32,867 nt of DNA, taken from NCBI GenBank assembly GCA_003254885.1, contig QANT01002083.1, positions 1 through 32,867 of the forward strand. Direction: 5' to 3'. Positions within the stretch are counted from its first letter, which is position 1, and each line of letters opens with the position of its first letter. This stretch comes from Purshia tridentata. Taxonomy: Eukaryota > Streptophyta > Magnoliopsida > Rosales > Rosaceae. Below are positions 11,111 through 21,363 of the stretch, piece after piece. The notes under the pieces are model-generated. The model was not told the origin of the DNA. It saw only the letters and a list, made by a program, of their open reading frames with translations, and ran no database searches. The position numbers and the translations under genes are program-made.

Positions 11111-12620
11111 AACAAAAATATTTACAGTCTACCAGTAATTTTTTGACATGTGGCTCTTCGGCTTGAGTAACTTGTGTTTAATTCACCGTGTGGATTTTGA
11201 ACCGACAAGTTATTAATATAGGTGGTAGTTAGTTGTTAAATTACCTCCGGTGAAAAATATATGAATTTTCACAAACACTGTTTTTCCATTTTTTTTAACA
11301 CTTTTTATTTTCTTCTTTTTTACCTTAGGAGGCAAAAATTCGAACTTGACAAAGTAGACAAAAATATCACTAGATAAATAGCTAATTATTTACTTGTAGT
11401 TACTCGTAAATTTTATTTATTTATTTTAGTAAGTGAAATATTTGATATTTAGTTCCAAAAAAAAATGTCATTTTCACAAGTGAGATTGAATTTGATATTT
11501 AGTGCAATAATAAAAAGAACATTGTTTGGCTCCTTGCTCATAAGGAGGAAGGAACCCTTCTTATAAACAATTTTTTTTTTCTTATTGAATCCAAACAAAC
11601 AAACAATTCATTTAGGCACCTACTACGTTCAATCTAAACTTTTCGCACCAATTGAGATAAGTTTTCGGGTGTGCATCACAAATAATAAACTATGTGGAAG
11701 CTTGTATTCTATTATTGACATACCTACTATCAAAGTTTAATTTAATAAAATTAGGTTTGGTTGGATCAAAATAATTAAGTCAATTTGCAAATATGGCCCT
11801 CAAATTGAATATGCTCACCCCATACAAAAGTCATTCAACTTTCAAAATATCACTTATCACTAATCACATTTGCCCCAAAATTAATAATTCTTACACAATT
11901 TCATCCATAATTATGTACAAAACCTTGCAAATTAATCAACGATACACAATGTGTGCATCATGTGCCCATTATGCAAGATTATGTTATTCTACTTGCACAT
12001 GGATCGATGTAAACAAAATCAGATATTAAGGCAACAAATCAATAAGGTGTGTTGTCAATTACATATACTCTATGAAATTGCTCATACAAATTAACAAAAG
12101 AAACCCATAAAAGTAAAAAAGTTAATTAATTAAAGAATTGTAAAAGAAAGACAAGAGGGATTAAAAGTCTACCTATCTTGAAAAAAAACTACATAAAAGA
12201 AATATAAAAGCAGCAAGCAAATCTTTTGTCCAATGCGTGTTGGAAAGTCTGACCAAGAAGCATTGTTGGTCGGCGCACATAAATGGGAAAACAGTATTAT
12301 AATGACTTTATTGAAAAATTTGACTACTGTTCAGGCAGGGACCCAGAAACAGTATTTTGAACACGTGGACGGCCAAGATGAAGCAGACTATAGGGTTAGT
12401 AGTTTACATTCTGAAATATACACTTGGCGCTTAAATATTGTAGTTTTTGGTTGGTCAAAATAAAATATTGTAGTTTATTCTAAAGCATGGTGTTGAGAGA
12501 GACACTTGGTACAAAAGATTTGTAGGTGCCTACTGCCTACTACATATCAAACTGTTGGATTAGGTCATCAAGTAATATGACAATATTATTTGATTATTGT
12601 TCTGAATCATCATATCGATC
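11111..12620. other. AT-rich intergenic DNA, nothing recognised
   Basis: Open frames here (11793-12029 and 12233-12463 on the plus strand) have no family features and AT-driven composition. I see no RNA gene, repeat array or transposon terminus that can be defended. Confidence 0.4.
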
Positions 12621-12624
12621 CTTG

Positions 12625-12652
12625 TTTTTTTTTTTTTTTTTNTTTTTTTTTT
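12625..12652 (+). repeat. Poly-T tract containing an unresolved base
   Basis: A run of about 27 T is interrupted by a single N at 12642. The N marks an assembly or sequencing ambiguity in a homopolymer, so the true length is unknown. It lies just upstream of the ERD7-like fragment. Confidence 0.9.
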
Positions 12653-12660
12653 AGGGTATA

Positions 12661-12936
12661 AGAAAGTAGGAGGGTTCGGATTTTGGAGACGTACATCTGT
12701 TGTTCGGAGCAGAAGTTGGAGGGGTTGGGACTCTGGGAGGTTTTGGCTCGCAATCGACCTCGCCGGAGGAGATGAAGGAGTTGATGGTTGAGAAAGCTCC
12801 AAATGTGGAGGATTACAGTGGGCGTCTGGCGAGGATGATTGCGGCGGGTTCGGGTCACCTGATTGTGATGGTGGATGGGTTGAAGTGGGTGAATGGGTTT
12901 TTTAAGAAGAGTATGGGACGGTTTTTTTATATTTAA
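12661..12936 (+). pseudogene. Broken fragment of an ERD7-like senescence/dehydration gene
   Basis: The plus-strand frame from about 12751 encodes SPEEMKELMVEKAPNVEDYS then GRLARMIAAGSGHLI. This matches my recollection of the middle of plant senescence/dehydration-associated (ERD7-like) proteins. In intact members this segment continues with a Lys-Gly and Trp-Cys-Gly-Asp stretch before a VDRLKWGNEF-like block. Here it jumps directly from GHLI to VMVDGLKWVNGFFKK, so about eight to ten codons are missing. The frame then hits a stop at 12934-12936 in AT-rich DNA. Neither the N-terminal part nor the rest of the senescence domain is present nearby. GC content is clearly above the flanks. The fragment is therefore a truncated, decayed copy, not a working gene. 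The family call rests on remembered motifs. Confidence 0.6.
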
Positions 12937-13146
12937 ACTTTTTTTAGTTAATTTTTATTTTTATTTTATTTTATTTTTAAAAAATAATTTTTTACTTTTA
13001 TAAATTAATCATATGTCAAAACACAAATCAATTTTAAAAAGAATTTTCTTAGAGTTATGAAAATAAACTGAAAATTACACCTGCAATCGTGAAAGAGTGT
13101 TCTTAACAAATCGTTTTGTTAAAGAATTTCCTACAGTAAACAATAT

Positions 13147-13588
13147 TGTAATGTAAGACTTTTGTGTCTTAAAGCCATAAGGTTTTGGTCTTCTAATCAC
13201 ATTAGGATTAAAGGCTATAGTGTTTGATTAGGAACTCACATCAATTGATCATTTAGTCCTTGCATGCTATAAGGTTTCGGTAGCAGAGGACTTAATAAGT
13301 TTTTCCTTACCTTGTGGACTTAGGATTACCTATTAATATTGCAAAAGGTCACTCAAGTGATTCTTGATGGGAATGACACTTGAAGTGATGCATTATAAAT
13401 AGAGGTCCCTCTTCTAACGATCAATACACACTCATTAAGGCATTCAACCCCATCTGGAATAAGAGATTAAGGGATCGTCTTGAGGAGAAGAGCTCTATAG
13501 CTGCTGCACTTTTGGTTTCGGGTCAATTTCAATGGCACTCCCAGGTTTGTGTTTTAGTTCATGTGCACTAATATGGTATAACATGTAA
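13147..13588 (+). mobile_element. Probable solo LTR with 5-bp target-site duplication
   Basis: The element at 13152-13583 (432 bp) begins TGT and ends ACA, as LTRs do. It is bracketed by perfect 5-bp direct repeats TGTAA at 13147-13151 and 13584-13588. Inside is a promoter-like TATAAATAGAGG (about 13394-13405) followed by a stretch suited to an R/U5 region. No primer-binding site follows the right end and no gag or pol coding sequence is present. The best reading is one LTR left by recombination between the two ends of a retrotransposon. Superfamily is unknown; the TATA layout resembles Copia-type LTRs. The left repeat overlaps a second TGTAA at 13152, which slightly weakens the boundary. Confidence 0.6.
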
Positions 13589-14159
13589 TTAATAGGATAT
13601 TATAAATCCTAATTTGGATTAGTTATGGAGAGCACGTCATCAAAATATATAAACTACTAATAAGTGCATGTGGTGGGGGTACAGGTGCTTTAACGACCAT
13701 TTGGAGCATTTTTTAAAGCCGATGTGGTTAATGCGTAGTGATCTCATCCCACGATTCTCTTGCATGGATTTGTGCTTTATTATAGAAAGCTCTACCATCA
13801 ACTTGTAGTTTTAAATTAACCATCCTTCCTAACTATTATGTATTTAAGTCTTTAATTTAACAAATTAATTAATTAAACTTGGCCCTTCGGAGATAGCACT
13901 ACCTACTAGGCTACTCCCTATTTCATTGGGCAAATATTAATTGAACCAAATGGACACTGACCATTATTTATTTAATTCGGGACTTTTAAATTGCATGTCT
14001 AACTATTTACTCATCCAATCATAGGAAATTCATAAATCTCTTCTTTGGTTTTTAAAATTTTTCCTTACATTAAATCCCACCTTAAACCTATTAATAATAT
14101 TATTCTTATCATGTTTTTATACCATATTATGTATTATTATTGTATTGGCGGGGTAATTT
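13589..14159. other. Intergenic DNA, nothing recognised
   Basis: No coding frame or RNA gene was seen. The composition is AT-rich, with a slightly less AT-rich patch near 13660-13760 that could be more retroelement debris. Confidence 0.35.
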
Positions 14160-14432
14160 TTTATTTTTAAGATTTTTTTTTTAGTGTCCAATATATTAAT
14201 GTCATTTAGATTGCCACATAAAAAAGTATAAAAATGTGGTAAGTGTAGCGTTGTTATAAACTTATCACCCAAATGTACATTACAAATCTTTATTTTTAAG
14301 GTTTTTTTTTTAGTGTCCAATATATTAATGCCATTTAGATTGCCACGTAAAAAAATATAAAATTATAGTATAAAAATATGATAAGTGTAGCATTGTTATA
14401 AACTTATCACCCAAATGTACATTACAATATTT
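14160..14432. repeat. Tandem duplication of about 130-140 bp
   Basis: Copy one (about 14160-14290) and copy two (about 14291-14432) share TTTATTTTTAAG, TTTTTTAGTGTCCAATATAT, CATTTAGATTGCCAC, GTTGTATAAACTT-like and TTATCACCCAAATGTACATT in the same order. Copy two has an extra AAAATTATAGTAT-type insertion. The unit resembles a small non-autonomous DNA transposon remnant, but no terminal inverted repeats could be fixed. Confidence 0.8.
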
Positions 14433-15435
14433 TTAAAATTTTTTATTTATTAAACAAAGAGGGCCAAAGGAGGAGGATAAGATGTTGGAATTCTGAGTCT
14501 CTGACATTGGGTGTTGGGATCATGAGAAAAGAAAAAAGCTTTAGAACCAAACTCTTTTTCCACTTTTTACCCAGATCTCACATTAGAGGTAGGGAAAAAG
14601 TTGGATTTTACAGCATCGTCCTTTTGAATATTTAATAATTGTACGAATGTGTTAATGACTATTATAAATGCTCTAATCAAACATGGAAAATACAGTTGAG
14701 ATCAATCAATTTTATGTTACAAAAAAGGTTGAAATAATGACCATGATTCCAAATCACAATTTGTTCACAGTTAACACTCACTTATCAAATTACTGCTTTG
14801 AATCAAAATAAATGTGAGATTATGACAAAACCCAATGACAGAACATTCAAGAAAGTACTTAATCATATAGGTGGGCAAATAATTATGAAAAGCAAAACTA
14901 GCTTAGTTAGCTTTTTAGTTCAAAGTATCATTGAGTTTGACTTATGAGCTATACAGCTACAGCCTATACAATGGCTATTGAATAGTAGCTAACTCTCAAC
15001 ATGATTTGAACGGCAGAGCAAAGAAAATCACTGTTGGACATTTGCTCTTGACCTGCATAAATTATCTTTTCTGTCAATTTTAGTACACATGTTATGACTA
15101 TGAGGCTGCTCAATATAAAAATAGTCGCCCAATAAATAGCATAGTTGGGTGGGTTAAGTTGAGTAATGAACAATTAAGTTTAGAGTCGGAGTCTCACAAG
15201 TCTTACCCTTAGTTCTACCCTCAGCAACCATTGTCCCCATCTCTGCCAAACATGCATAGAAAAATTTATTTTAAGAATTCTACGATTATTAGCTCTATGT
15301 TTCACAACCCTGCAATCACAAACCCATACCAAATTTTTGACTCCCTGCATTTGAGGAAAGAGAGGCTCTCTCTATTCTCCTCCATTGTTAGTTAAGAATT
15401 AGATTTAATAATTTAGAACTTTTAATTACATTGCT
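14433..15435. other. Intergenic DNA, nothing recognised
   Basis: AT-rich DNA. An open frame on the minus strand at 14964-15173 has hydrophobic content but no family signature, and it lacks flanking gene signals. I give it no gene call. Confidence 0.35.
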
Positions 15436-15573
15436 ATGGCGCTCGTAATGGCTCTTGGTTTTGCAAGAGCCGTTGGATTAGTCTTGAGATTGTATCCCAC
15501 TATTAGAGAAGCCCGCATTTGTATTAAGGTGATTCACCACCTAGCAAGGACTGCTATTTCTTCATTACTCTAG
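15436..15573 (+). other. Short open frame of 45 codons containing a perfect hairpin
   Basis: ATG at 15436 to TAG at 15571-15573 encodes a 45-residue, Leu/Ala/Arg-rich peptide starting MALVMALGFARAVG. The composition is less AT-rich than the flanks. Within it, GGCTCTTG (15450-15457) and CAAGAGCC (15464-15471) form a perfect 8-bp inverted repeat around a 6-base loop. It could be a small peptide gene, a retroelement remnant or chance. No homologue is recognised. Confidence 0.2.
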
Positions 15574-16208
15574 TTTTAGTCCCTGCTTCAAAACATTAAT
15601 TAAGCAACATAGACAAACGAGCATATTGCCTTCAATCGAAAAACACAGGTAAAAGCAACTGGGTTAAACACAGATGTTGCTGATATCAATTGGGTTAAAA
15701 TACTAGATGAAAACTGATTAGATAATAACATCAGCCATTACTACAATAATTTGGAAATCATAAATGTCACCATAAAGTGAAATAAAATAAATTTAAAATT
15801 TGAATCTGAGAATTAGCAATTTGGGAACCTCAATTTGAATAGAGTCCAGCAATTAAGGCCACTCTAGACACCAAATGCACACAAGAATAAACAAACAAAA
15901 TGATCTATACATGACTTTCTTCCAAGTTGGAACAAACTAGAATGTAAATAAAAGATGAAGAGGAAAACACTTGGATGTAAACAAAAGATGAAGAGGTACA
16001 AACCTCGATGTAACATTCATCCTGATCTGTACCATGAAAAGGAAATACAATTTATCATACAAGAGTCCAGATGAAGACTCAAATTAGATTGAAAATAAAT
16101 CCATTGGGTCCAACTCAAATTACATGACTGACTACAACTCATCCATCTACATCTGCAAAAATGCAATATCTCACTTTCATTTTTAAGAAAAGAAACAACC
16201 CATCCACT

Positions 16209-18104
16209 TTATGAGTTCACCAATGATTTTATCTTCACCAGCATACTTTCAAAATTTTCTAACAAAACTTTACTTGCCTCTTCAGATACTAAAGCACAGT
16301 CAATTAGCTCAGAAGCAAGTTTGGACAATCTAGTTTGCCTCATCAGTAATGAATTATCACCACAATCTTTTATTTCCTTACCATCAATGTCCAAAACTAT
16401 GTCAGATTTAGCAAATCTTGTCCACCTTTTTAAGATGTATTGATTTGGCAAAATCTGAACCTGCTCCCTTTTTAAATATGCCAACAAGTGCCTACATGGA
16501 ATTCCATGAAATTCATACTTTTTGCAGCGACATGAAGCATAATCTGTAGCTTTTTCATACACAATTTCTTGCACTTTTGAACTCCCATCTTTTTTCTTCT
16601 CTGTGACCTTATACACACAATGACTGTCATCCAATCTTGTAAGTTCTAGCACACATGCCAAACTTTCCCACAGCTCCTCCTGAAACATGTGGAATATTTT
16701 CCGTGTATAAATGTCAGCCATTTGTTTTTCCATTAACAGTGGCAATTTGAGAACAGGTTGTTCATTGACATCAACATGATCTGCACTCAACTCTGCATGA
16801 CGTTGATCAACAAGTGCCATATCAAATCTTATTACGAAATCCATTAATGAATTTTTCCTTGAATCATATTGCTTGAAGAATTCATGAGAGCTTTCAGCTT
16901 GTTGACTACTTGACAATCCGGCTGAAAAAACATGTTTCACATATGATGGCACCCATCTTGTACGCAATTCATATATTGACATCAACCACACATTGTCCTT
17001 CAATCCACTTTTTTCAACCACATCTACCCACTTTGAGTCAAATTCTTCCTCATTGTCTGAATCCCATATGCATTTCTCAAATTCCCTATAATAATCTCTA
17101 TAAATGATTGCATTTAGTCTTTCAGAGAACTTATTCAAGATATGCCAGACACAATATCTATGAAAGCTAGTAGGAAAAGCTTGAGCAATGGCCTTTGATA
17201 CTGCCGCATCTTGATCAGTAATGATCATTTTGGGTGGACCAACCGGCATGGCTTTCTTAAATTGCTCAAACAACCAAAGAAAAGAATCAGTGGCTTCATT
17301 GCTTAAAAAAGCACATGCAAAAATGATTGTTTGACCGTGGTTATTGATACCCCTCAATGAAGCAAAGATCATACCATATCGGTTAGCGTTGTATGTTGTA
17401 TTGAATACGACCACATCTCCATAAAACTTGTATGCTCGTCTAGAGGTTGCATCAGCCCAGAAACAATGCCTAAGCCTATCATCATGATCTGCCTCCATTT
17501 TGAAAAAGAAAGCTTCATTCTTTGCTTTCTCACCTAGAAAATGCTCACTCAACATTTCGGCATCATGTCCCTTCCTCTCATTTCGCAAGTCTCTTTCACA
17601 ACCATTTGAATCCTTCTGGTTTTCTGCAGATTTTTTCACTTCTGAAACATTGCGATGAGATCTCAACAGAAGTACCTTTTGAGGGGTTGCCAAAGCATGA
17701 TTATGTCCCTCAACAAATTGTGAGATTACATACTTTGTACTCCTTTTTGACTTCAAAACTGCAATCTTAGCCTTGCATCCCTCTCGTACTTTCCCTCGAC
17801 GCCTTTTACTCTCATTTCCAGATTCTTTGGGAGGCATACCTTCTTTATAGCATACATATTCTTTCCTTATGATCTCATTAGTTTTTTTGTTTTTTAAACT
17901 AGAATGAATACGCACACTAAATCCTGTTTGTTTCGCATAATTGTTGTAGAAATCAAGAACCTCGTTAAGCGATTCAAACTCTTGACCTACTCTTGGGATG
18001 TATTCATCTTCTACTTGATTACTACCCTCTTCTACTCCTTCCTGATTGCCCCCCACTTCCAAGGCTTTGTCCATTATGATCAAAAGCTGATAATCAAACA
18101 ACAT
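16209..18104 (-). CDS. FAR1-related sequence (FRS) protein, FRS5/FRS12-like
   Basis: One uninterrupted coding exon of 631 aa. A second in-frame Met at residue 11 (MDKALEVGG, base 18074) gives 621 aa and may be the true start. Domains in order: FAR1 DNA-binding zinc domain about 43-140 (Cys85, Cys110, His134/136; basic patch KRRRGK 100-105), MULE transposase-derived domain about 225-325 (YGDVVVFNTTYNANRYG, IITDQD at 294-299, CVWHI at 318-322, QQAES near 401), and a SWIM zinc finger Cys525, Cys527, Cys537, His539. FRS proteins are nuclear regulators domesticated from Mutator-like transposases; FHY3/FAR1 act in far-red light signalling. The usual first Asp of the transposase core is Asn235 here. 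A non-coding 5' leader exon ends at a good donor (18628-18627). The likely acceptor is at about 18125, so the leader intron sits before the ATG. No terminal inverted repeats were found. Confidence 0.93.
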   Translation of the reverse strand: MLFDYQLLIIMDKALEVGGNQEGVEEGSNQVEDEYIPRVGQEFESLNEVLDFYNNYAKQTGFSVRIHSSLKNKKTNEIIRKEYVCYKEGMPPKESGNESKRRRGKVREGCKAKIAVLKSKRSTKYVISQFVEGHNHALATPQKVLLLRSHRNVSEVKKSAENQKDSNGCERDLRNERKGHDAEMLSEHFLGEKAKNEAFFFKMEADHDDRLRHCFWADATSRRAYKFYGDVVVFNTTYNANRYGMIFASLRGINNHGQTIIFACAFLSNEATDSFLWLFEQFKKAMPVGPPKMIITDQDAAVSKAIAQAFPTSFHRYCVWHILNKFSERLNAIIYRDYYREFEKCIWDSDNEEEFDSKWVDVVEKSGLKDNVWLMSIYELRTRWVPSYVKHVFSAGLSSSQQAESSHEFFKQYDSRKNSLMDFVIRFDMALVDQRHAELSADHVDVNEQPVLKLPLLMEKQMADIYTRKIFHMFQEELWESLACVLELTRLDDSHCVYKVTEKKKDGSSKVQEIVYEKATDYASCRCKKYEFHGIPCRHLLAYLKREQVQILPNQYILKRWTRFAKSDIVLDIDGKEIKDCGDNSLLMRQTRLSKLASELIDCALVSEEASKVLLENFESMLVKIKSLVNS

Positions 18105-18627
18105 TCAAATATATGATATGCAATCTGAAGCAGAAAATATAATGACTATTTTAAGAAAATGCAACAAATCAAACAAAAATTACAACCTGAAATTTCAAAC
18201 ATTAATCACAACAAGAATAGTAATTTACTGACATGAAATTTGTAACACACCGACATAGAAAAAATCTGTATAGGGTTATGCCCATAATTTAAAACCCTGA
18301 TTAGCTGATTCCTTTATCTAATTAGTAGACCACTGACATGAAAAAAATATGAAGTTGTAACCAACAAAAAGATTTTCAGTGTAATTGAGATATTTGAAGA
18401 ACAAATTAATACTAATGTAAGTCATTAACATCATCAAAAATCATAACTAAAGGTCTCAATTTTTACATAGAACCCCTAAATCCACAACTCATCTAAATAC
18501 AGAGAGCAGAAAAGTGTCCTAAATCATGAGTAAATATTATCCCCAAATCATGAAAATGCCCTAAATCCCTAAAATGATACAAGAAGTAAAAGGCAAAGCA
18601 AGACATTGATGACAGAGAAAACAATAC

Positions 18628-18790
18628 CTGTAGGTAGGAGAAAGAGAGAGACAGACAGTAGATAGAAGCGTTTGCTTAACGAGCTGCAATGGAGGAGGAG
18701 GCAACTTTGTCTTGTAGTCTTCGGGTCGGAAAGCTTCAGAGAAACCCGACGCCTGCTCAGGTGTTTTTTTGTTTTACGGAGGCGGGTCAA
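18628..18790 (-). other. Probable non-coding 5' leader exon of the FRS gene
   Basis: On the minus strand a consensus donor CAG|GTATTG ends an exon at 18628. The matching acceptor TTCTGCTTCAG lies at about 18135-18125, directly before the FRS start codon at 18104. The 222-base open frame over the donor has Arg/Ser/Leu-rich content without a family match and is best read as leader. The upstream edge of the exon is approximate. Confidence 0.5.
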
Positions 18791-18929
18791 ACGGGTTCAC
18801 GGGTCGACCCGGTTAGAGATATACGTGTAAAGAGTTTATACGCATGAGTTAACCGTGTAACGGTGTAAGACAAGTTCCGCTGCACGGATATATAATTTTG
18901 TAGCTGAGAGTGGAGTTGAAGCGCACACA
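18791..18929. promoter_or_regulatory. Compact divergent promoter between FRS and enoyl reductase genes
   Basis: Less than 200 bases separate the FRS leader on the minus strand from the reductase ATG at 18930 on the plus strand, so both genes must share this DNA. It contains a perfect 12-bp palindrome CGGGTCGACCCG (18800-18811), several CGGGT/ACCCG repeats and a TATATAA string at 18889-18895. The last is oriented toward the reductase but lies only about 35 bases before its ATG. Sharing of elements is inferred from distance. Confidence 0.55.
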
Positions 18930-21363
18930 ATGCTGTCGAAAATGGCTCCGGTGGTTCGATCAGTGACTCTCAGAGCTCTCAAGCCACTCCGCAATCTCAC
19001 TCTCAACGACGCCCTCAACCTCCGGACCCGCACCCTACGCGTTCGGGCATTCTCTACGACCACCTTGTCGCCGCCGTCGAAGGCCGTGGTCTACGAGCAA
19101 CAAGGTCCTCCCGATAGCGTTACCAGGTCAGTCACTCTCCAAATTACTCTCACAAATATTTTAATTTTTTCCAATTGGTGATTGTTGTTGTTGTTGTTTG
19201 AAGACTGATAGAGTTGCCGCCAGTTGAAGTGAAAGAGAACGATGTGTGTGTGAAAATGTTGGCTGCTCCTATTAACCCTTCTGATATTAATCGGATTGAA
19301 GGTTTTCTCGTCTTTTTTTCTTTTGGGTATTTGTTTTTTTGGGATTACTATCCGTTTGGTTGCTGAGAAAGTGGAGTAAATTTGCTAATGGAAATGTGCT
19401 CCGACTTCTTCCTCAGTTTTTAAGCTTATTAAAATAATATAAATCAACATAAGCAAATAAAGTTGAAAAATTTTTAACATCTCACTTTGAGGCTATCTTT
19501 ATTGAATTTACCATTTGTTGCTTACTAGTTGTGGATTTTTAATTGAACCATGAAAGGGGTATACCCTGTGAGGCCACAAGTGCCAGCAGTTGGAGGATAT
19601 GAAGGTGTAGGAAAGGTACACTCAATCGGCTCTGCAGTTAAAGGTCTCTCGCCAGGTGATTTGGTCATACCATCTCCGCCTTCTTTCGGTACATTCTTTG
19701 TCTTACATATATGGTTACAAAAAAGAAATTTGCATCCGACTATTTGTTCCATGCTTCTTGTGACCATTTTGAGCCATTATATTTACTTTTTTGTGGTTAG
19801 GGACATGGCAGACTTATATTGTGAAAGATCAGAATGTATGGCACAAGATTAATAAGGATTCACCTCTGGAATATGCTGCCACTATTACTGTTAATCCTTT
19901 GACTGCTCTAAGAATGCTTGAAGATTTCATCACTTTAAAGTCAGGTATAGCAACATCTGTAATTCCTATGCGTCTTCTTTTACTTTCTTGTCACTGACTA
20001 ATTTTGGTGTGAATAGGCGATGCTGTTGTTCAAAATGGCGCCACAAGCATCGTGGGCCAGTGCATTATTCAGCTTGCACGGCATCGCGGTATCCATAGCA
20101 TTAATATAATAAGGGACAGGTGCCAATATGAAAGATTGGTTTGTCAGCTTGTGTACTGCGATCTGTGTCTTTCCCAGAAAAATCTTACTGTAATTACCGT
20201 TGTCTGCTTTCTTCAGGGCTGGGTCAGATGAAGTAAAGGAAAAACTCAGAAAACTTGGTGCTGATGAAGTTTTTACTGAGAGCCAACTGGAAGTCAAGAA
20301 TCTCAAGGGGCTTCTGGTATTATCCTCATTATAGTTGATTTTGTCAACTTATGGAAATTATGGATCTATTAGTTAATTAATTTAATTTATATATAACACT
20401 CTGGTTTTTCTTCCAATGTTTCTTAGTTGTTTGACTAATTTTCTGCAATTGCATCTGACTTTCGTGCCAGGCTGATATACCTGAACCTGCATTAGGATTT
20501 AACTGCATTGGAGGCAATGCTGCTTCTTTGGTTCTTAAATTTTTGGGGTGTGATTTTCAGTACTATATGCTTATAACAATGTAACCCTCTTTTAGTGGAC
20601 TTAAAATCTATCATCTCTTCAGAGATGTAATGACTATTTGATTTCAGGCGTGGGGGAACGATGGTGACATATGGTGGAATGTCTAGGAAACCTATTACTG
20701 TACCAACTTCATATTTCATTTTTAAGGTACGGCTTGCATTCCTTTTCCTCTTAGTTCACTTCAGAAACTGCAAAAGCTTCTATTCTTTTCCCCGATAAGT
20801 GCAATTTAACATGGGTGTTGGGTGGGATAAAGAGTAAGGCCAGACACGTGGAAGTCGTAAGGGATGCTATATTAGACATAAGCAGACATGGGGAAACCAG
20901 GAAATAGGGAAGGGAACAATAAAGAAAGCATTTAAGAAGAATATATGATCACTGCAAAGAAACGAAAGCAATGTCATGTTTGGTTCCATAAGTCTCAAAT
21001 GTATCTGTTTGCAGGAGCTTTCCTTGAGGGGATTCTGGTTGCAGAATCGGCTGAGTACAGACAAGGCAAAAGAGTGTAGAATTATGATAGATCACCTCCT
21101 GGAACTAGCTAGAGAAGGGAAGTTGAAATATGAGTATGTTCTCTTTCATTGATAATACACGTGGCTTCTCTTTCTTCCTCCACTGTTTTTCAGTCATATC
21201 CTTGTGGTTATGTAACAATCATATTTCTCTGAGTTTTAACATTAAAGATCTCACTATCTGTAGGATGGAGCTGGTTCCTTTTGACAATTTTCACACTGCA
21301 CTAGATAAGGCGCTTGGGAAACAGGGGAGCCAACCAAAACAAGTCATCAGTTTCGAACCTTGA
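18930..21363 (+). CDS. Mitochondrial trans-2-enoyl-CoA/ACP reductase (MECR/ETR1 family)
   Basis: Ten exons: 18930-19126, 19204-19301, 19557-19688, 19801-19944, 20017-20119, 20217-20316, 20471-20547, 20648-20726, 21015-21133 and 21264-21363. Together they give 382 aa with every phase closing. Residues 1-45 form an Arg/Ser/Leu-rich mitochondrial presequence. A GroES-like alcohol-dehydrogenase domain follows (APINPSDIN at 87-95; [11 protein letters not shown] at 108-117). Next is an NADPH-binding Rossmann fold ([15 protein letters not shown] at 197-211; [11 protein letters not shown] at 286-296). Tyr101 lines up with the active-site Tyr of the human enzyme. No zinc-binding residues of classical alcohol dehydrogenases are present. 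The family reduces trans-2-enoyl thioesters with NADPH, the last step of each cycle of mitochondrial fatty-acid synthesis, which supplies lipoic acid precursors. Met5 is an alternative start. Length is usual for plant members. Confidence 0.95.

Noticed and set aside
13152..14160. Full-length retrotransposon to the right of the LTR
   Set aside because: No primer-binding site follows 13583, no second LTR was seen, and the target-site repeat closes the element at 13588.
16209..18104. FRS gene as an active Mutator-like transposon
   Set aside because: It has a spliced leader, no terminal inverted repeats, a host-gene neighbour at a shared promoter, and Asn at the first catalytic position.
18569..18790. 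73-codon minus-strand frame as a separate gene
   Set aside because: It spans a good splice donor positioned to be the FRS leader exon, and the Leu-rich tail is intron sequence.
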